Origin: Leptolyngbya sp. Cla-17
GTDB lineage: Bacteria > Cyanobacteriota > Cyanobacteriia > Leptolyngbyales > Leptolyngbyaceae
DNA: 64,000 bases
Assembly (NCBI RefSeq): GCF_016807185.1
Contig: NZ_JAEVYN010000002.1
Location: forward strand, 1-64,000
Direction of reading: 5' to 3'
Below the pieces are notes generated by a model. It saw only the letters and a program-made list of their open reading frames with translations. It was not told the origin of the DNA and searched no databases. The position numbers were made by a program, and so were the translations under genes. Positions 41,134-49,849 of the stretch are shown here, one piece after another. The first letter of the stretch is position 1, and each line of letters opens with the position of its first letter.

Positions 41134-42258
41134 ATGGACAACAAAATTATTTACTTTGATCAGAATTCCGATCAAGTACCTAGTGTTCTCATAGATCAAT
41201 CTGAAAACTCTAATTCTTTGCGGGAGACGGTGATTCCAGCGAGTGATAACACGCCTCTTTCAAGTGAATCGGCTGAAGGTGAATTTTTGGAGCCGATTGA
41301 AACTTCTCAAAGCGTGGCAAATCGACTTTTAGGATTAGGTAGAGAAAATTATCAGGCTGGCCAATACGAAACGGCTTTAGACCTTTTTAAGCAAGCCTAT
41401 TCGTTATATCAAGAGGCTCAGGATGATTTGGGTCAAGGGCGATCGCTGAGTAGCATCGGTTTAACATTTTATAGCTTGAAGCACTATAGCAAAGCGATAG
41501 AGTATTCACAGTCTGCCTTAGTTTATGCGCGCCGCACCGGCGATCGCCCCAGTGCAGTTATTGTTCTGAGTACCCTCGGCAACGCCTACCGCCATCTTAA
41601 AGACCCCGATAAGGCAATCGAGTGTCAGCTTCAAAGTTTGGCGTTGGCAAAAGATGTAGGCGATCGCCCCGGTGAAATGGCAGCCCTCAACAATCTAGGG
41701 TTGGCATACAAAACAGTGAGTCAATATGAGCAAGCAATCTCTTACGAAAAGCAAAGTCTGATCATTGCGCGTGAACTGGGGGCGCAGCAAATAGAAGAGC
41801 AAGTTCTCAAAAATCTGGGCAATGCTTGCTACGCTTTAGGAGATTATGCCAATGCGATTGACTATTACCAACAACGATTAGTCTTAGCGAGACTATTACA
41901 AGATAGCCGGATGGAGGGCCAAATTCTGAGAAATTTGGGGAATGCCTATTATGCAATGGAAGACTATGCCCGTTCGATTGAATGTGGAGAACAACGGTTA
42001 GAAGCAACCCGCAAACTTGATGATCTGCGGGGCGAAGAACAGGCTATGGGCAGCATTGGTGTTGCTTATGATGCATTGGGAGACTATACCAATGCCATCC
42101 GCTACTATGAACAACGCCTTGCCCTTGCCCGCTTGATGAATGATGTTCGGGTTGAAGAACAGGTGTTGGGTAACCTGAAAGTGGCTTGTTTTGCGATCGG
42201 TGACTACATTAAAGCGGCAGACTATACCTCTCAACGGCAAAATCTTTCTCGCAAGTAA
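41134..42258 (+). CDS. Tetratricopeptide-repeat protein
   Basis: 374 residues: a 60-residue unordered leader followed by seven or eight TPRs of 40 residues (kinesin-light-chain spacing), for example NLGNACYALGDYANAIDYYQ and NLGNAYYAMEDYARSIECGE. No signal peptide or catalytic domain; a protein-interaction scaffold. ATG with GGAGG nine bases before. Its end lies 64 bp from an IS630 left end. Confidence 0.9.
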   Translation: MDNKIIYFDQNSDQVPSVLIDQSENSNSLRETVIPASDNTPLSSESAEGEFLEPIETSQSVANRLLGLGRENYQAGQYETALDLFKQAYSLYQEAQDDLGQGRSLSSIGLTFYSLKHYSKAIEYSQSALVYARRTGDRPSAVIVLSTLGNAYRHLKDPDKAIECQLQSLALAKDVGDRPGEMAALNNLGLAYKTVSQYEQAISYEKQSLIIARELGAQQIEEQVLKNLGNACYALGDYANAIDYYQQRLVLARLLQDSRMEGQILRNLGNAYYAMEDYARSIECGEQRLEATRKLDDLRGEEQAMGSIGVAYDALGDYTNAIRYYEQRLALARLMNDVRVEEQVLGNLKVACFAIGDYIKAADYTSQRQNLSRK

Positions 42259-42322
42259 GCTTGCAAGTCAAATTAGGGACTGAATAAAATCACTGTGGAG
42301 TTACCAAACATACGGTGTAATA

Positions 42323-43481
42323 CGGAATTGAGTAGGGGAGTATCATTTAGCAAGATGAAAAAGGTACTCTGTCCATGCCTCGACCCCGCACTCAAATTAG
42401 CCCTCATCTAGACTACGCAGATCTAACTCAGCGGTATGTTCAGTGCCAAGATGCTGGCGAGAAAAACCGTTGGTTGGTGATTCGATTGCTCAGTCATCCA
42501 AAGACTCCGATGAGCATCGAACAAACCGCTGAGATTTGTGGACTCAGTTGTAGTGGAGTGCGGAAAATTGCCCGTCGCTACAACGCCGAGGGTGCGGTCG
42601 GACTAGTCAATCGGCAACGCTTGAACCCTGGGGGCAATCGGTTGGCTTTAAGTGATGAACAGCAACGGCTATTGCGGCAACGCTTACAGAGTGCCCCGGA
42701 TGATGGCGGACTCTGGAGTGGACCGAAAGTTGGGGAGTATATCGAAACCTACTTTGGCATTTGCTTACACCCCTCAACAGCCTGGAAGTATCTACGACGT
42801 TTGGGGTTGAGCTTGCAGGTGCCGCGTCCGGTGCATCATCAAAGCGCAACCCTTGAGCAGCAAGCAGAGTTCAAAGCAGGATTAGCAGGTCATGTGGCGT
42901 GGTTGCGCTCGTTGTTTCCCAATCGGGAGATTGTAATTTGGGCGGAAGACGAAGCTCGATTAGGCTTGCAACCCATTGTCAGGCGGGTTTGGGCACCCAT
43001 AGGAGAACGCCCATCAGCGCATCATTCTCGCCGCTATCAATGGGTCTACACCTATGGTTTTGTCCATCCTGCCACTGGAGCGAGCTACTTCCTTTTATTG
43101 CCCCGTGCCAATGTCTCCATGATGCAGATGGCGTTAGAGCTATTTGCGGCTCAGGTCAATCCCCATCGTCAGCAGTTGATCATTCTATTGGTTGATCAGG
43201 CCGCGTGGCATATGAGCCAAAAACTTCAGGTGCCCCCCGGCATTTTCTTCTACCCGCTATTGCCCTATACCCTCCAACTGCAACCCACTGAATGTGTCTG
43301 GTCTTTGCTGCGCGAAGCAATCGCTAATCAAGTGTTTGACAATCTTGATGCTTTAGAGGATGTCTTAGTCAAGCGGTGCCAATGGTTGATGCAGCATCCT
43401 GTGATAGTTCAAGGCAAAGTGGGCTTTGATTGGATTCAAGCAATTTAATCTGGTCAAAAAGTACTGCCTTCCGCAATTCCG
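42323..43481 (+). mobile_element. IS630-family insertion sequence, complete
   Basis: Ends CGGAATTG and CAATTCCG, extended with mismatches to about 20 bp (left CGGAATTGAGTAGGGGAGTA, right reverse complement CGGAATTGCGGAAGGCAGTA), flanked by TA on both sides (42321-42322 and 43482-43483), as IS630/Tc1 elements require. 1159 bp, one intact transposase gene. Confidence 0.88.
42375..43448 (+). CDS. IS630-family transposase, intact
   Basis: 357 residues. N-terminal helix-turn-helix (MSIEQTAEICGLSCSGVRKIARRYNAEGAVGL) and a second DNA-binding segment (YIETYFGICLHPSTAWKYLRRLGLS). DDE nuclease: first Asp in IWAEDEARLGLQP, second in ILLVDQAAWHMS and Glu in QPTECVWSLLREAIAN. Complete and in a single frame, so the element may still move. 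Confidence 0.93.
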   Translation: MPRPRTQISPHLDYADLTQRYVQCQDAGEKNRWLVIRLLSHPKTPMSIEQTAEICGLSCSGVRKIARRYNAEGAVGLVNRQRLNPGGNRLALSDEQQRLLRQRLQSAPDDGGLWSGPKVGEYIETYFGICLHPSTAWKYLRRLGLSLQVPRPVHHQSATLEQQAEFKAGLAGHVAWLRSLFPNREIVIWAEDEARLGLQPIVRRVWAPIGERPSAHHSRRYQWVYTYGFVHPATGASYFLLLPRANVSMMQMALELFAAQVNPHRQQLIILLVDQAAWHMSQKLQVPPGIFFYPLLPYTLQLQPTECVWSLLREAIANQVFDNLDALEDVLVKRCQWLMQHPVIVQGKVGFDWIQAI

Positions 43482-43552
43482 TATAACTCTTTTTTGATTG
43501 CCACAAACCGAGCAATCATGCAGACCTTCCTTGCAGTCGCTATTGTGGAAGG

Positions 43553-45388
43553 ATGAATCATCGAAGACATTTTTTACGGCGGCGATGGCAAGAGTTTCGT
43601 CGATCGCTTTCAACCTATCAATATTGTGTCAGGGCAATAGAACTGGTATGGCAGTGCGATCGCACGCTGACGATCACGTTTGCTGTTCTAACCCTAATTA
43701 GCGGTTTACTTCCGGCAGCGATTGCCTATGTGGGCAAGCTGATTGTGGATAGTGTGGTGCTAGCAGCCCAAACCGGAGCCATTGGCGATCGCTGGTCGGT
43801 TATGAAGTATCTAGTGCTAGAGGCTGGCATTACTGCCCTGCTGACTGCCTCCCGCCAAGGGCTGATGCTTTGCCAATCGCTACTGCGGATGTTATTGGGG
43901 CAAGATGTCAACGTCATGATTATGGAAAAGGCGCTGACGCTCAACATGGCGCACTTTGAGAATCCAGAAATTTACGACAAAATGGTGCGTGCTCGCAGAG
44001 AAGCTTCCAGCCGTCCTTTAAGCCTAGTCGGACGCAGTTTTGGGTTAGTGCAGGATGGCTTATCGCTGGTGACTTTTGGCGGGTTACTACTCGGTTTTTC
44101 GGGTGGTGTTGTGATCCTGCTGCTGGTTGCTGCATTTCCGGCTTTCGTCGCCGAAACGCGCTTTGCCGACCAGGCATTTCGGCTATTTCAGTGGCGCGCT
44201 CCTGAAACCCGTGAGCAAAACTATTTGGAATGGCTGATCTCCAATGAAAGCAGCGCGATGGAAGTGAAGCTATATCAGTTGGGTGACACCCTGTTAAATC
44301 GATATAAAGCAACGTTCCAGCGTCTCTTTCAAGAAGATCAAGCGCTGACTATTCGCCGCAGTGTGTGGCGCTATTTACTAGGCTTATTGAGCACCTTGGC
44401 ATTTTATGCGGCATATGTATGGATTGCGCTAGAAGCGATCGCGGGACGTATCTCCTTAGGCGACCTAACCATGTATCTGGTAGTGTTTCGCCAAGGGCAA
44501 ACAACGTTCTCTAACCTGCTAACGAACATCAGCGGCATGTATGAGGATAGCCTTTATCTTTCCAATCTATATGAGTTTTTAGAAGAACCAATCTTTGACT
44601 CCTTAGGCAGCGCTACCCAAGGAGCACTGCCAACCGATGGCTTGAGATTTGAAAATGTCAGCTTTGCATATCCCGGCAACCCTAAACCAGCGCTACAAAA
44701 TGTGTCCTTTCACCTCAAACCAGGAGAAAAACTGGCGATCGTTGGGGAAAATGGTTCCGGTAAAACCACCTTAATTAAACTGCTCACCCGCCTTTACACT
44801 CCCGATTCTGGAAAAATTTTGCTAGATGGGCGTGACTTAGAAGAATGGGATTTGCTGACCTTACAGCGACGGATTGGTGTGATTTTTCAAAACTTCGTTC
44901 GCTATCAATTTACTGTAGGCGAAAATATTGGGGCAGGCGATGTCACCGCCCTACAAGATGAACAGCGGTGGCAAATTGCTGCTGAAAAAGGCATGGCGCA
45001 TCCCGCGATTTCTGAACTTGCCGAAGGGTATTGGACCCGCCTAGGACGTTGGTTCAAAGGCGGGCGAGAACTATCCGGTGGACAATGGCAAAAAATCGCC
45101 CTTTCTCGCGCATTCATGCGGATTGGAGCCGACATTCTAGTGCTAGATGAACCAACTTCTGCAATGGATGCGGCAGCTGAAGCCCAAATTTTTGATCGAT
45201 TTCGTGCCATGACTCAAAATCAAATGGCTATTTTGATTTCTCATCGATTTTCTACCGTTCGCATGGCAGATCGCATTCTGGTGCTGGCAAACGGAGAAGT
45301 CCTGGAAGCTGGAACCCACGAAGAACTGTTAAAAGCTAAGGGACGCTATGCTCATTTGTTCTTTCTGCAAGCAGCCGGCTATCAATAA
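43553..45388 (+). CDS. ABC exporter (fused membrane and ATPase domains)
   Basis: 611-residue type IV (MsbA-like) half-transporter. Six membrane helices in about 30-330, then an ATPase with Walker A GENGSGKTTLIKLL, Q-loop VIFQNFVRYQFTVGENIG, signature ELSGGQWQKIALSRAF, Walker B DILVLDEPTSAMD and H-loop LISHRFSTVRMAD. The substrate is unknown; no peptidase or accessory domain. ATG with GGAAGG before it. An IS630 ends 71 bp upstream, so the native promoter may be displaced. Its stop codon lies within a 25-bp tandem repeat. Confidence 0.93.
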   Translation: MNHRRHFLRRRWQEFRRSLSTYQYCVRAIELVWQCDRTLTITFAVLTLISGLLPAAIAYVGKLIVDSVVLAAQTGAIGDRWSVMKYLVLEAGITALLTASRQGLMLCQSLLRMLLGQDVNVMIMEKALTLNMAHFENPEIYDKMVRARREASSRPLSLVGRSFGLVQDGLSLVTFGGLLLGFSGGVVILLLVAAFPAFVAETRFADQAFRLFQWRAPETREQNYLEWLISNESSAMEVKLYQLGDTLLNRYKATFQRLFQEDQALTIRRSVWRYLLGLLSTLAFYAAYVWIALEAIAGRISLGDLTMYLVVFRQGQTTFSNLLTNISGMYEDSLYLSNLYEFLEEPIFDSLGSATQGALPTDGLRFENVSFAYPGNPKPALQNVSFHLKPGEKLAIVGENGSGKTTLIKLLTRLYTPDSGKILLDGRDLEEWDLLTLQRRIGVIFQNFVRYQFTVGENIGAGDVTALQDEQRWQIAAEKGMAHPAISELAEGYWTRLGRWFKGGRELSGGQWQKIALSRAFMRIGADILVLDEPTSAMDAAAEAQIFDRFRAMTQNQMAILISHRFSTVRMADRILVLANGEVLEAGTHEELLKAKGRYAHLFFLQAAGYQ

Positions 45389-45435
45389 GAACGTAAAAGT
45401 ACTGATTCCCTAAGAACGTAAAAGTACTGATTCCC
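45386..45435. repeat. Perfect 25-bp tandem repeat
   Basis: Two head-to-tail copies of TAAGAACGTAAAAGTACTGA then TTCCC. The first copy contains the stop codon of the ABC exporter gene. Probably a recent slippage duplication. Confidence 0.95.
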
Positions 45436-45493
45436 TGCCTTCATTCGTAACAAGGTGGTAAAAGCAAGGTATACTATGAAAAGTGAATTTTTA

Positions 45494-45567
45494 CGGGATG
45501 TAGCGCAGCTTGGTAGCGCGCCTGCTTTGGGAGCAGGATGCCGCAGGTTCGAATCCTGTCATCCCGA
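45494..45567 (+). tRNA. tRNA-Pro (anticodon TGG)
   Basis: Acceptor CGGGATG pairs with CATCCCG; anticodon stem CCTGC/GCAGG with loop TTTGGGA; T-arm GCAGGTTCGAATCCTGT. D-arm AGCGCAGCTTGGTAGCGC. CCA is not encoded. 74 nt. Discriminator A. Confidence 0.96.
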
Positions 45568-45582
45568 TTGTTATAAATGCTG

Positions 45583-45637
45583 GCTCGAAGGCTACTGAAA
45601 GCGAATGATGTTCTACAGCTTCGAGCTTTAGCTTTTT
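45583..45637 (+). terminator. Putative tRNA-Pro terminator, interrupted by an IS
   Basis: GCTCGAAG and CTTCGAGC pair across a 28-base loop, followed by TTTAGCTTTTT. The IS5-family element is inserted directly at the end of the T-run. Confidence 0.5.
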
Positions 45638-45638
45638 A

Positions 45639-46558
45639 GAGAACGTTTGTAAATAACTATTGCCAGTAGGTTTACGTATTCAGCTAAAAATCCTATTAAG
45701 AAATCAGGCTGTATCAAGGTTGAGACATGGGACAACTCAAAACTTATAGCAGTGATTTAACCGATGCTGAGTGGCAAAGAATTGAACCTTTGTTACCCCT
45801 AGATAAACCCGTGGGACGATTGCGGGAAGTGGTTTTACGGGAAGTCTTGAATGCCATTTTTTACCGGGTTGAGAATGGGGTGAAGTGGCGTAACTTGCCG
45901 GCTGATTTTCCAGCTTGGCAAACCGTGTATGGTTACTTTCGCTTATGGGTGCGTTTAGGGATATGGGAATCGCTCAATCAGGCTTTGGTCAAGGAAGTGC
46001 GACGTTCAGCAGGACGAGCAGAAGCACCGAGTTTAGGTATCATTGATAGCCAGTCAGTCAGATTGGGAGAAAAAGGGGCGAGGAGATCGGCGTAGATGGC
46101 TTCAAAAAGGTCAAGGGACGAAAACGAACTATCGTCGTTGATGTCTTGGGATTAGTCCTCAAATGTCATGTGGGGGCTGCCAACCAAGCGGATGTTAAAG
46201 CAGCGCCTTGGGTGTTGTTTTGGGTGATAGAAACCTATGAACGACTGGCTAAGATTTTGGCAGACCAGGGGTATCGAGGCGATCTAGAAGTTGATTTAGC
46301 AGCGGTCTATGTCGTTGAATTTGAGGTTGTAGAGCATCAGGGAAAGGGATTTTCAGTCCAACCCAAACGATGGGTTGTGGAGCGGACTTGGGCATGGCTC
46401 GAAAATTGTCGAGGGTTAACACGAGACTACGAACGATTGAGCGAGAATCATGAAGGAATGGTGTATGTTGCCATGATTCGGTTAATGCTACGGCGATTAG
46501 AAAATAACCGCAGACGCTGGAAACAAAAACTGCTTAACACTCGTTTTCAAACATTCTC
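45639..46558 (+). mobile_element. IS5-family insertion sequence (IS427/IS1031-like)
   Basis: Terminal inverted repeats GAGAACGTTTGTAAA (left) and GAGAATGTTTGAAAA (right, reverse complement), flanked by the direct repeat TTA (45636-45638 and 46559-46561), a TNA-type target duplication. 920 bp with two overlapping frames. Confidence 0.85.
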
Positions 46559-46568
46559 TTATCTGTAG
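45727..46568 (+). CDS. IS5-family transposase in two frames (-1 shift)
   Basis: Frame one (45727-46095) has YSSDLTDAEWQRIEPLLP, GVKWRNLPADFPAWQTVYGYF and the first catalytic Asp in LGIIDSQSV, then a stop. Frame zero continues from about 46074: GVDGFKKVKGRKRTIVVDVL, ILADQGYRGD (second Asp) and VVERTWAWLENCRGLTRDYE (Glu). A slip at AAAAAGGGG (46070-46078) joins LGEK to RGEEIGVDG. IS427-type elements use such shifts, so this may be programmed rather than a defect. The last three codons and the stop lie outside the right inverted repeat. Confidence 0.85.
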
Positions 46569-46620
46569 AAGCAACTTAGAAAGTCTTCTTCCTGAAAGTT
46601 TTAGACTAATGACGAAATAG

Positions 46621-46653
46621 AAAAAGCGAAGAGTTTTTCTCTTCGCTTTTTCT
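46621..46653. terminator. Hairpin next to tRNA-Glu, likely bidirectional terminator
   Basis: AAAAAGCGAAGAG / CTCTTCGCTTTTT with a 5- to 7-base loop, T-runs in both directions. It follows tRNA-Glu on the minus strand by about 10 bases. Confidence 0.75.
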
Positions 46654-46663
46654 ATTTAATCTA

Positions 46664-46736
46664 TACCCCCAGGGGAATTCGAATCCCCGTCGCCTCCGTG
46701 AAAGGGAGGTGTCCTAGGCCTCTAGACGATGGGGGC
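46664..46736 (-). tRNA. tRNA-Glu (anticodon TTC)
   Basis: On the minus strand it starts GCCCCCATCGTCTAGAGGCC, anticodon stem CTCC/GGAG with loop containing TTTC, T-arm CGGGGATTCGAATTCCCC, acceptor TGGGGGT plus discriminator A. 73 nt, CCA not encoded. In cyanobacteria this tRNA also feeds tetrapyrrole synthesis. Confidence 0.96.
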
Positions 46737-46858
46737 ACATCAGCTAGACCTTATCCAAGGTAGCGAATATTGGAACCTCTGTCAATACAATTAATTGATA
46801 ATTTTAGAGCGCCATATTACTTTCTGAATTTAGTGCGTGTGGTTGTAGGTGACTTAAC

Positions 46859-47143
46859 CTACTGAATCCCATCACTAGAGTTGCGTAGGCGAATCAATTG
46901 ACGGCGCATTTGAGGTGAAGCTGATAACTCACAAATCTCTTGAGCTGCGACCTCTACGTGTGTAGGTTCCATATATTCGTCAGATCCATAGGAAAAGGCA
47001 TCTAGTAAAAGCTCTAGAAGCTGGTCACGATTTACAAATGCGCCTTTCTCTTCAACTAGCCTGAATTTGAGGTGAATCTCGCACTCGTATACGCCTAATT
47101 TGGGAGATGACGTTGATGAACAGTCCAAAGAATCAGATCTCAT
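46859..47143 (-). CDS. Conserved hypothetical small protein
   Basis: 94 residues from ATG 47143 (MRSDSLDCSS); ATG 47191 would add 16 hydrophobic residues unlike the rest. Core: LGVYECEIHLKFRLVEEKGAFV, then NRDQLLELLLDAFSYGSDEYMEPTHVEV, AAQEICELSASPQMRRQLIRLRNS. This looks like a conserved cyanobacterial family with an alpha/beta first half and helical end, but I cannot name it. Upstream of it (minus-strand sense) is a 900-bp region with no gene. Confidence 0.75.
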   Translation of the reverse strand: MRSDSLDCSSTSSPKLGVYECEIHLKFRLVEEKGAFVNRDQLLELLLDAFSYGSDEYMEPTHVEVAAQEICELSASPQMRRQLIRLRNSSDGIQ

Positions 47144-47191
47144 GGGGAATGGCAACCTTTTGTGTGATAAGTAAAACTTTATGAAAATCAA

Positions 47192-48094
47192 ACACTGGAC
47201 GCTTACAAATGCTGAGATTTAATCCAAGAAACAAAGTTGAATCTGAGGAGGATGAGGGTGCAGACAACTATTTTCTGCCCAAAGAATGCTTAGGCAAAAC
47301 CTGCATCGCAACACAAACCTAGCATTCTTGTCTGTCTGTCTAGAATCAGCTAAATAGCTGAACTTTCAAGCGAATAAAATTCATCTTTAAACAATCTTTT
47401 AATAACTAAAGGAAGCCCTTAGAAGCTACTGATCTTGATTGATACACGCGCTTTTCAGTTGTTAACTAGTTGAGTTGTCTCGTCGTTCTACTAAGACTAT
47501 TTATATAAAGCTTTTATCAAAAAAGATAAAGTTTAGATAAAGCGTTTAATAGATTGAATTTGTTGTGCTTACACTGAAACGCATCAGATGCCTGAGGGTA
47601 ATCATATATTTAATACACCAACTTGATTATCCTCGTCCCCTTCCTTTTTTCCAATGGGAGAAGGCTAAGGCAAGAGTTTTATGCCTTGGTGAGGCTAGTA
47701 GATGAATGCCTGACTAAAAGTATTTAAAGTACTTTACAAAATGCTTTTGGAAGGTTGAGTATATTTCTTGTGGTTTATGAAAAAATATAAAAACTATAAA
47801 AATAAGACTGGAAAATCACCCGTTATTGGTAATTTTTTCCAGTCTTTTCAGAGGAACTATTAATTTATCCGTGAAAATACCGCGATCGCAGTAATCATTC
47901 GCTTCTTAAAAAGGCAGTTTCAAGAAGTTTGAAGGGGAGATAGCTTTCTTAAATGCTAATTATTTTGTAATGAATAGCACTGCGTTTCTACGGATACAAG
48001 AAGATGAGTCTTTACTATCTCAACACATAAGCAACCATGGATTATTTTGAGATAGCTTTACTCGATCGCTATCGTGTTATTTGATTTCTGCCTT
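47192..48094. other. Gene-free region with a strong hairpin
   Basis: About 900 AT-rich bp without a credible gene. A stable hairpin lies at 47804-47846 (AAGACTGGAAAA / TTTTTCCAGTCTT, with inner ACC/GGT pairing) followed by TTCAG. It could be a terminator or part of a small RNA; the T-run lies inside the arm. No tRNA, rRNA, RNase P or 6S RNA motif was recognised. Confidence 0.5.
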
Positions 48095-48427
48095 TTATAA
48101 AATGCTGTCCGTACTAAGGGGAACCATCGTTCCTGTGATCGTAAACCCTAACAGCATTGCCGCATTTAATGGAATCGCTTTACCAGTCAAAGCACACCTC
48201 TCTTCTTGATGGGCTGTGGCGGAAACTGTAGCGCGAATCTCTGGCAGAGAAACGGACGAGTGATAGTCGCCGGATTTTTGCTGAATGTAATTCCATAAAA
48301 TATCTCGGATTAATGCTTGGTAGCCTTGATTCCCAGACAATTCTTTTAATTTCTCTTTTAGCTCTCGCTCTAAACGAATGCTAGTGACTTCCATTTCGGT
48401 GGTGGATGTTCGAGTGAGTGTATGCAT
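48095..48427 (-). CDS. Ribbon-helix-helix (CopG-like) protein
   Basis: 110 residues. TEMEVTSIRLERELKEKLKELSGNQGYQALIRDILWNYIQQ (about 12-52) has the strand-helix-helix pattern of CopG/Arc repressors; the rest is a tail with HQEERCALTGKAIPLNAAM of unknown role. Probably DNA-binding. I take ATG 48427 (MHTLTRTS), with TGAGG six bases upstream; an ATG at 48451 would add eight residues. Divergent from the REC-kinase gene, with which it may share a promoter region. Confidence 0.75.
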   Translation of the reverse strand: MHTLTRTSTTEMEVTSIRLERELKEKLKELSGNQGYQALIRDILWNYIQQKSGDYHSSVSLPEIRATVSATAHQEERCALTGKAIPLNAAMLLGFTITGTMVPLSTDSIL

Positions 48428-48563
48428 TGAATGCCTCAGCAAAATTTTCAAGTGTTTCGTATTACAATTGTAGTATGACTCACCAAGGATACAGAGTTTT
48501 TCTGTGGATTGTTTTTAGAGCAGAGTTGAAAGTAGGCTGTTGTTAGCGCTTGGTGGGAATTCG

Positions 48564-49766
48564 ATGAATAGCAGCAGGGCTGAGGCGAGTGTGATTTTGC
48601 TAGTGGATGATAATGCCACTAATTTAAGCATTTTGGTTCAATCGTTAAGTGAAGCGGGCTATAAGGTGCGGGTGGCGCAGAATGGGGAAAGCGCGATCGC
48701 TCAGGTTCCCTCCGTTAAACCTGATCTGATCTTGTTGGATGTGATGATGCAAGGAATCGATGGCTTTGAAACCTGTCGCCGCTTGAAGGCGGTTCCCGAA
48801 ACTCAAGCTATTCCAATTATTTTTATGACGACGATGTCAGATGTGTTTGATAAGGTCAAAGGGTTTCAAGTGGGCGCTGTGGATTACATCACCAAACCCT
48901 TTGAAATAGAAGAGGCTCTGGTGCGAGTGAGTACTCACTTGGCGATTCAGAAACTACAAAATCAGCTTCAAACTCAAACTGAGCAACTGCAAGCCGAAAT
49001 TTGCGATCGCCAAAAAGCCCAAGAAGCCGTGCAGGTTTTTCTGAATGCTGTTTCCCACGACCTACGGAATCCGGTTACAGGTGGGTTAATGGTGCTTAAA
49101 AGCCTAGACAAAGAGGCAGAGGCACAGGGGGGAGCTGTTGCGGTGTCTCGTTCTATTTTGCAACGGATGATTCAAAGCCACGATCGCCAGCTTGCCCTAA
49201 TTAATTCCCTGTTGGAAACTCATGCGAACGATATGAGCGGGGTCACGCTGGAGTGTCAAGCTGTGGATTTGTTCACGTTGGTCAATCAACTAGCGATCGA
49301 GTGGCAACCGATGCTGGAGCAAGATGAGTCCGTACTGCAAAATCAAGTTGCCTCTGACTTACCGCTAGTTAACGCTGACTCTAACCAACTTTGGCGTGTC
49401 TATGAAAACCTAATTGCAAATGCCCTTAAACATAATCCTCTTGGGGTGACTCTGACTCTAACAGCCGAAGTTGAGCAAGTCCCTCACGCTACTGTCTCGA
49501 TGATGCGCTGCACTGTTCACGATAATGGTATCGGCATTCCCGCCGAACAAGCTGCCAGCATATTTGAACTTTATAAACGAGGAGAGCCGGCTCGACGCAC
49601 GGTGGGTTTAGGGTTAGGACTTTATCTTTGTCGGCAAATTATATTGGCGCATGGCGGACAGATTGGATTTACGAGTCATCCTGAAACTGGCTCAACTTTT
49701 TGGTTTACTTTACCGTTGTTTGAACAGGCATATAGTCTGTACTCACCAGTTTTTGCGGAGAATTGA
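48564..49766 (+). CDS. Receiver domain-histidine kinase hybrid
   Basis: 400 residues, cytoplasmic, no membrane helix. Receiver at 1-130 (ILLVDDNATN, phospho-Asp in LILLDVMMQGIDGFE, Lys in YITKPFE), a coiled linker (LQNQLQTQTEQLQAEICD), then HisKA with H-box LNAVSHDLRNPVTGG and an ATPase domain with N-box NLIANALKHNP, G1 HDNGIGIP and G2 GLGLGLYLCRQI. Signal flow may run from the receiver to the kinase. ATG 48564 chosen over TTG 48540. Partner regulator unknown. Confidence 0.92.
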   Translation: MNSSRAEASVILLVDDNATNLSILVQSLSEAGYKVRVAQNGESAIAQVPSVKPDLILLDVMMQGIDGFETCRRLKAVPETQAIPIIFMTTMSDVFDKVKGFQVGAVDYITKPFEIEEALVRVSTHLAIQKLQNQLQTQTEQLQAEICDRQKAQEAVQVFLNAVSHDLRNPVTGGLMVLKSLDKEAEAQGGAVAVSRSILQRMIQSHDRQLALINSLLETHANDMSGVTLECQAVDLFTLVNQLAIEWQPMLEQDESVLQNQVASDLPLVNADSNQLWRVYENLIANALKHNPLGVTLTLTAEVEQVPHATVSMMRCTVHDNGIGIPAEQAASIFELYKRGEPARRTVGLGLGLYLCRQIILAHGGQIGFTSHPETGSTFWFTLPLFEQAYSLYSPVFAEN

Positions 49767-49849
49767 CTGTGGTAGCCCACATTAAATTGCTTCCAGGCCG
49801 CGGGTTGTGGGACTCCAAGCTGGATTCGTATGTGAGATTGAGAAATGCG

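Noticed and set aside
47631..47680. CCTTCC...GGGAGAAGG stretch considered as a small RNA
   Set aside because: Pairing is short and no known cyanobacterial small-RNA motif (Yfr-type) was seen.
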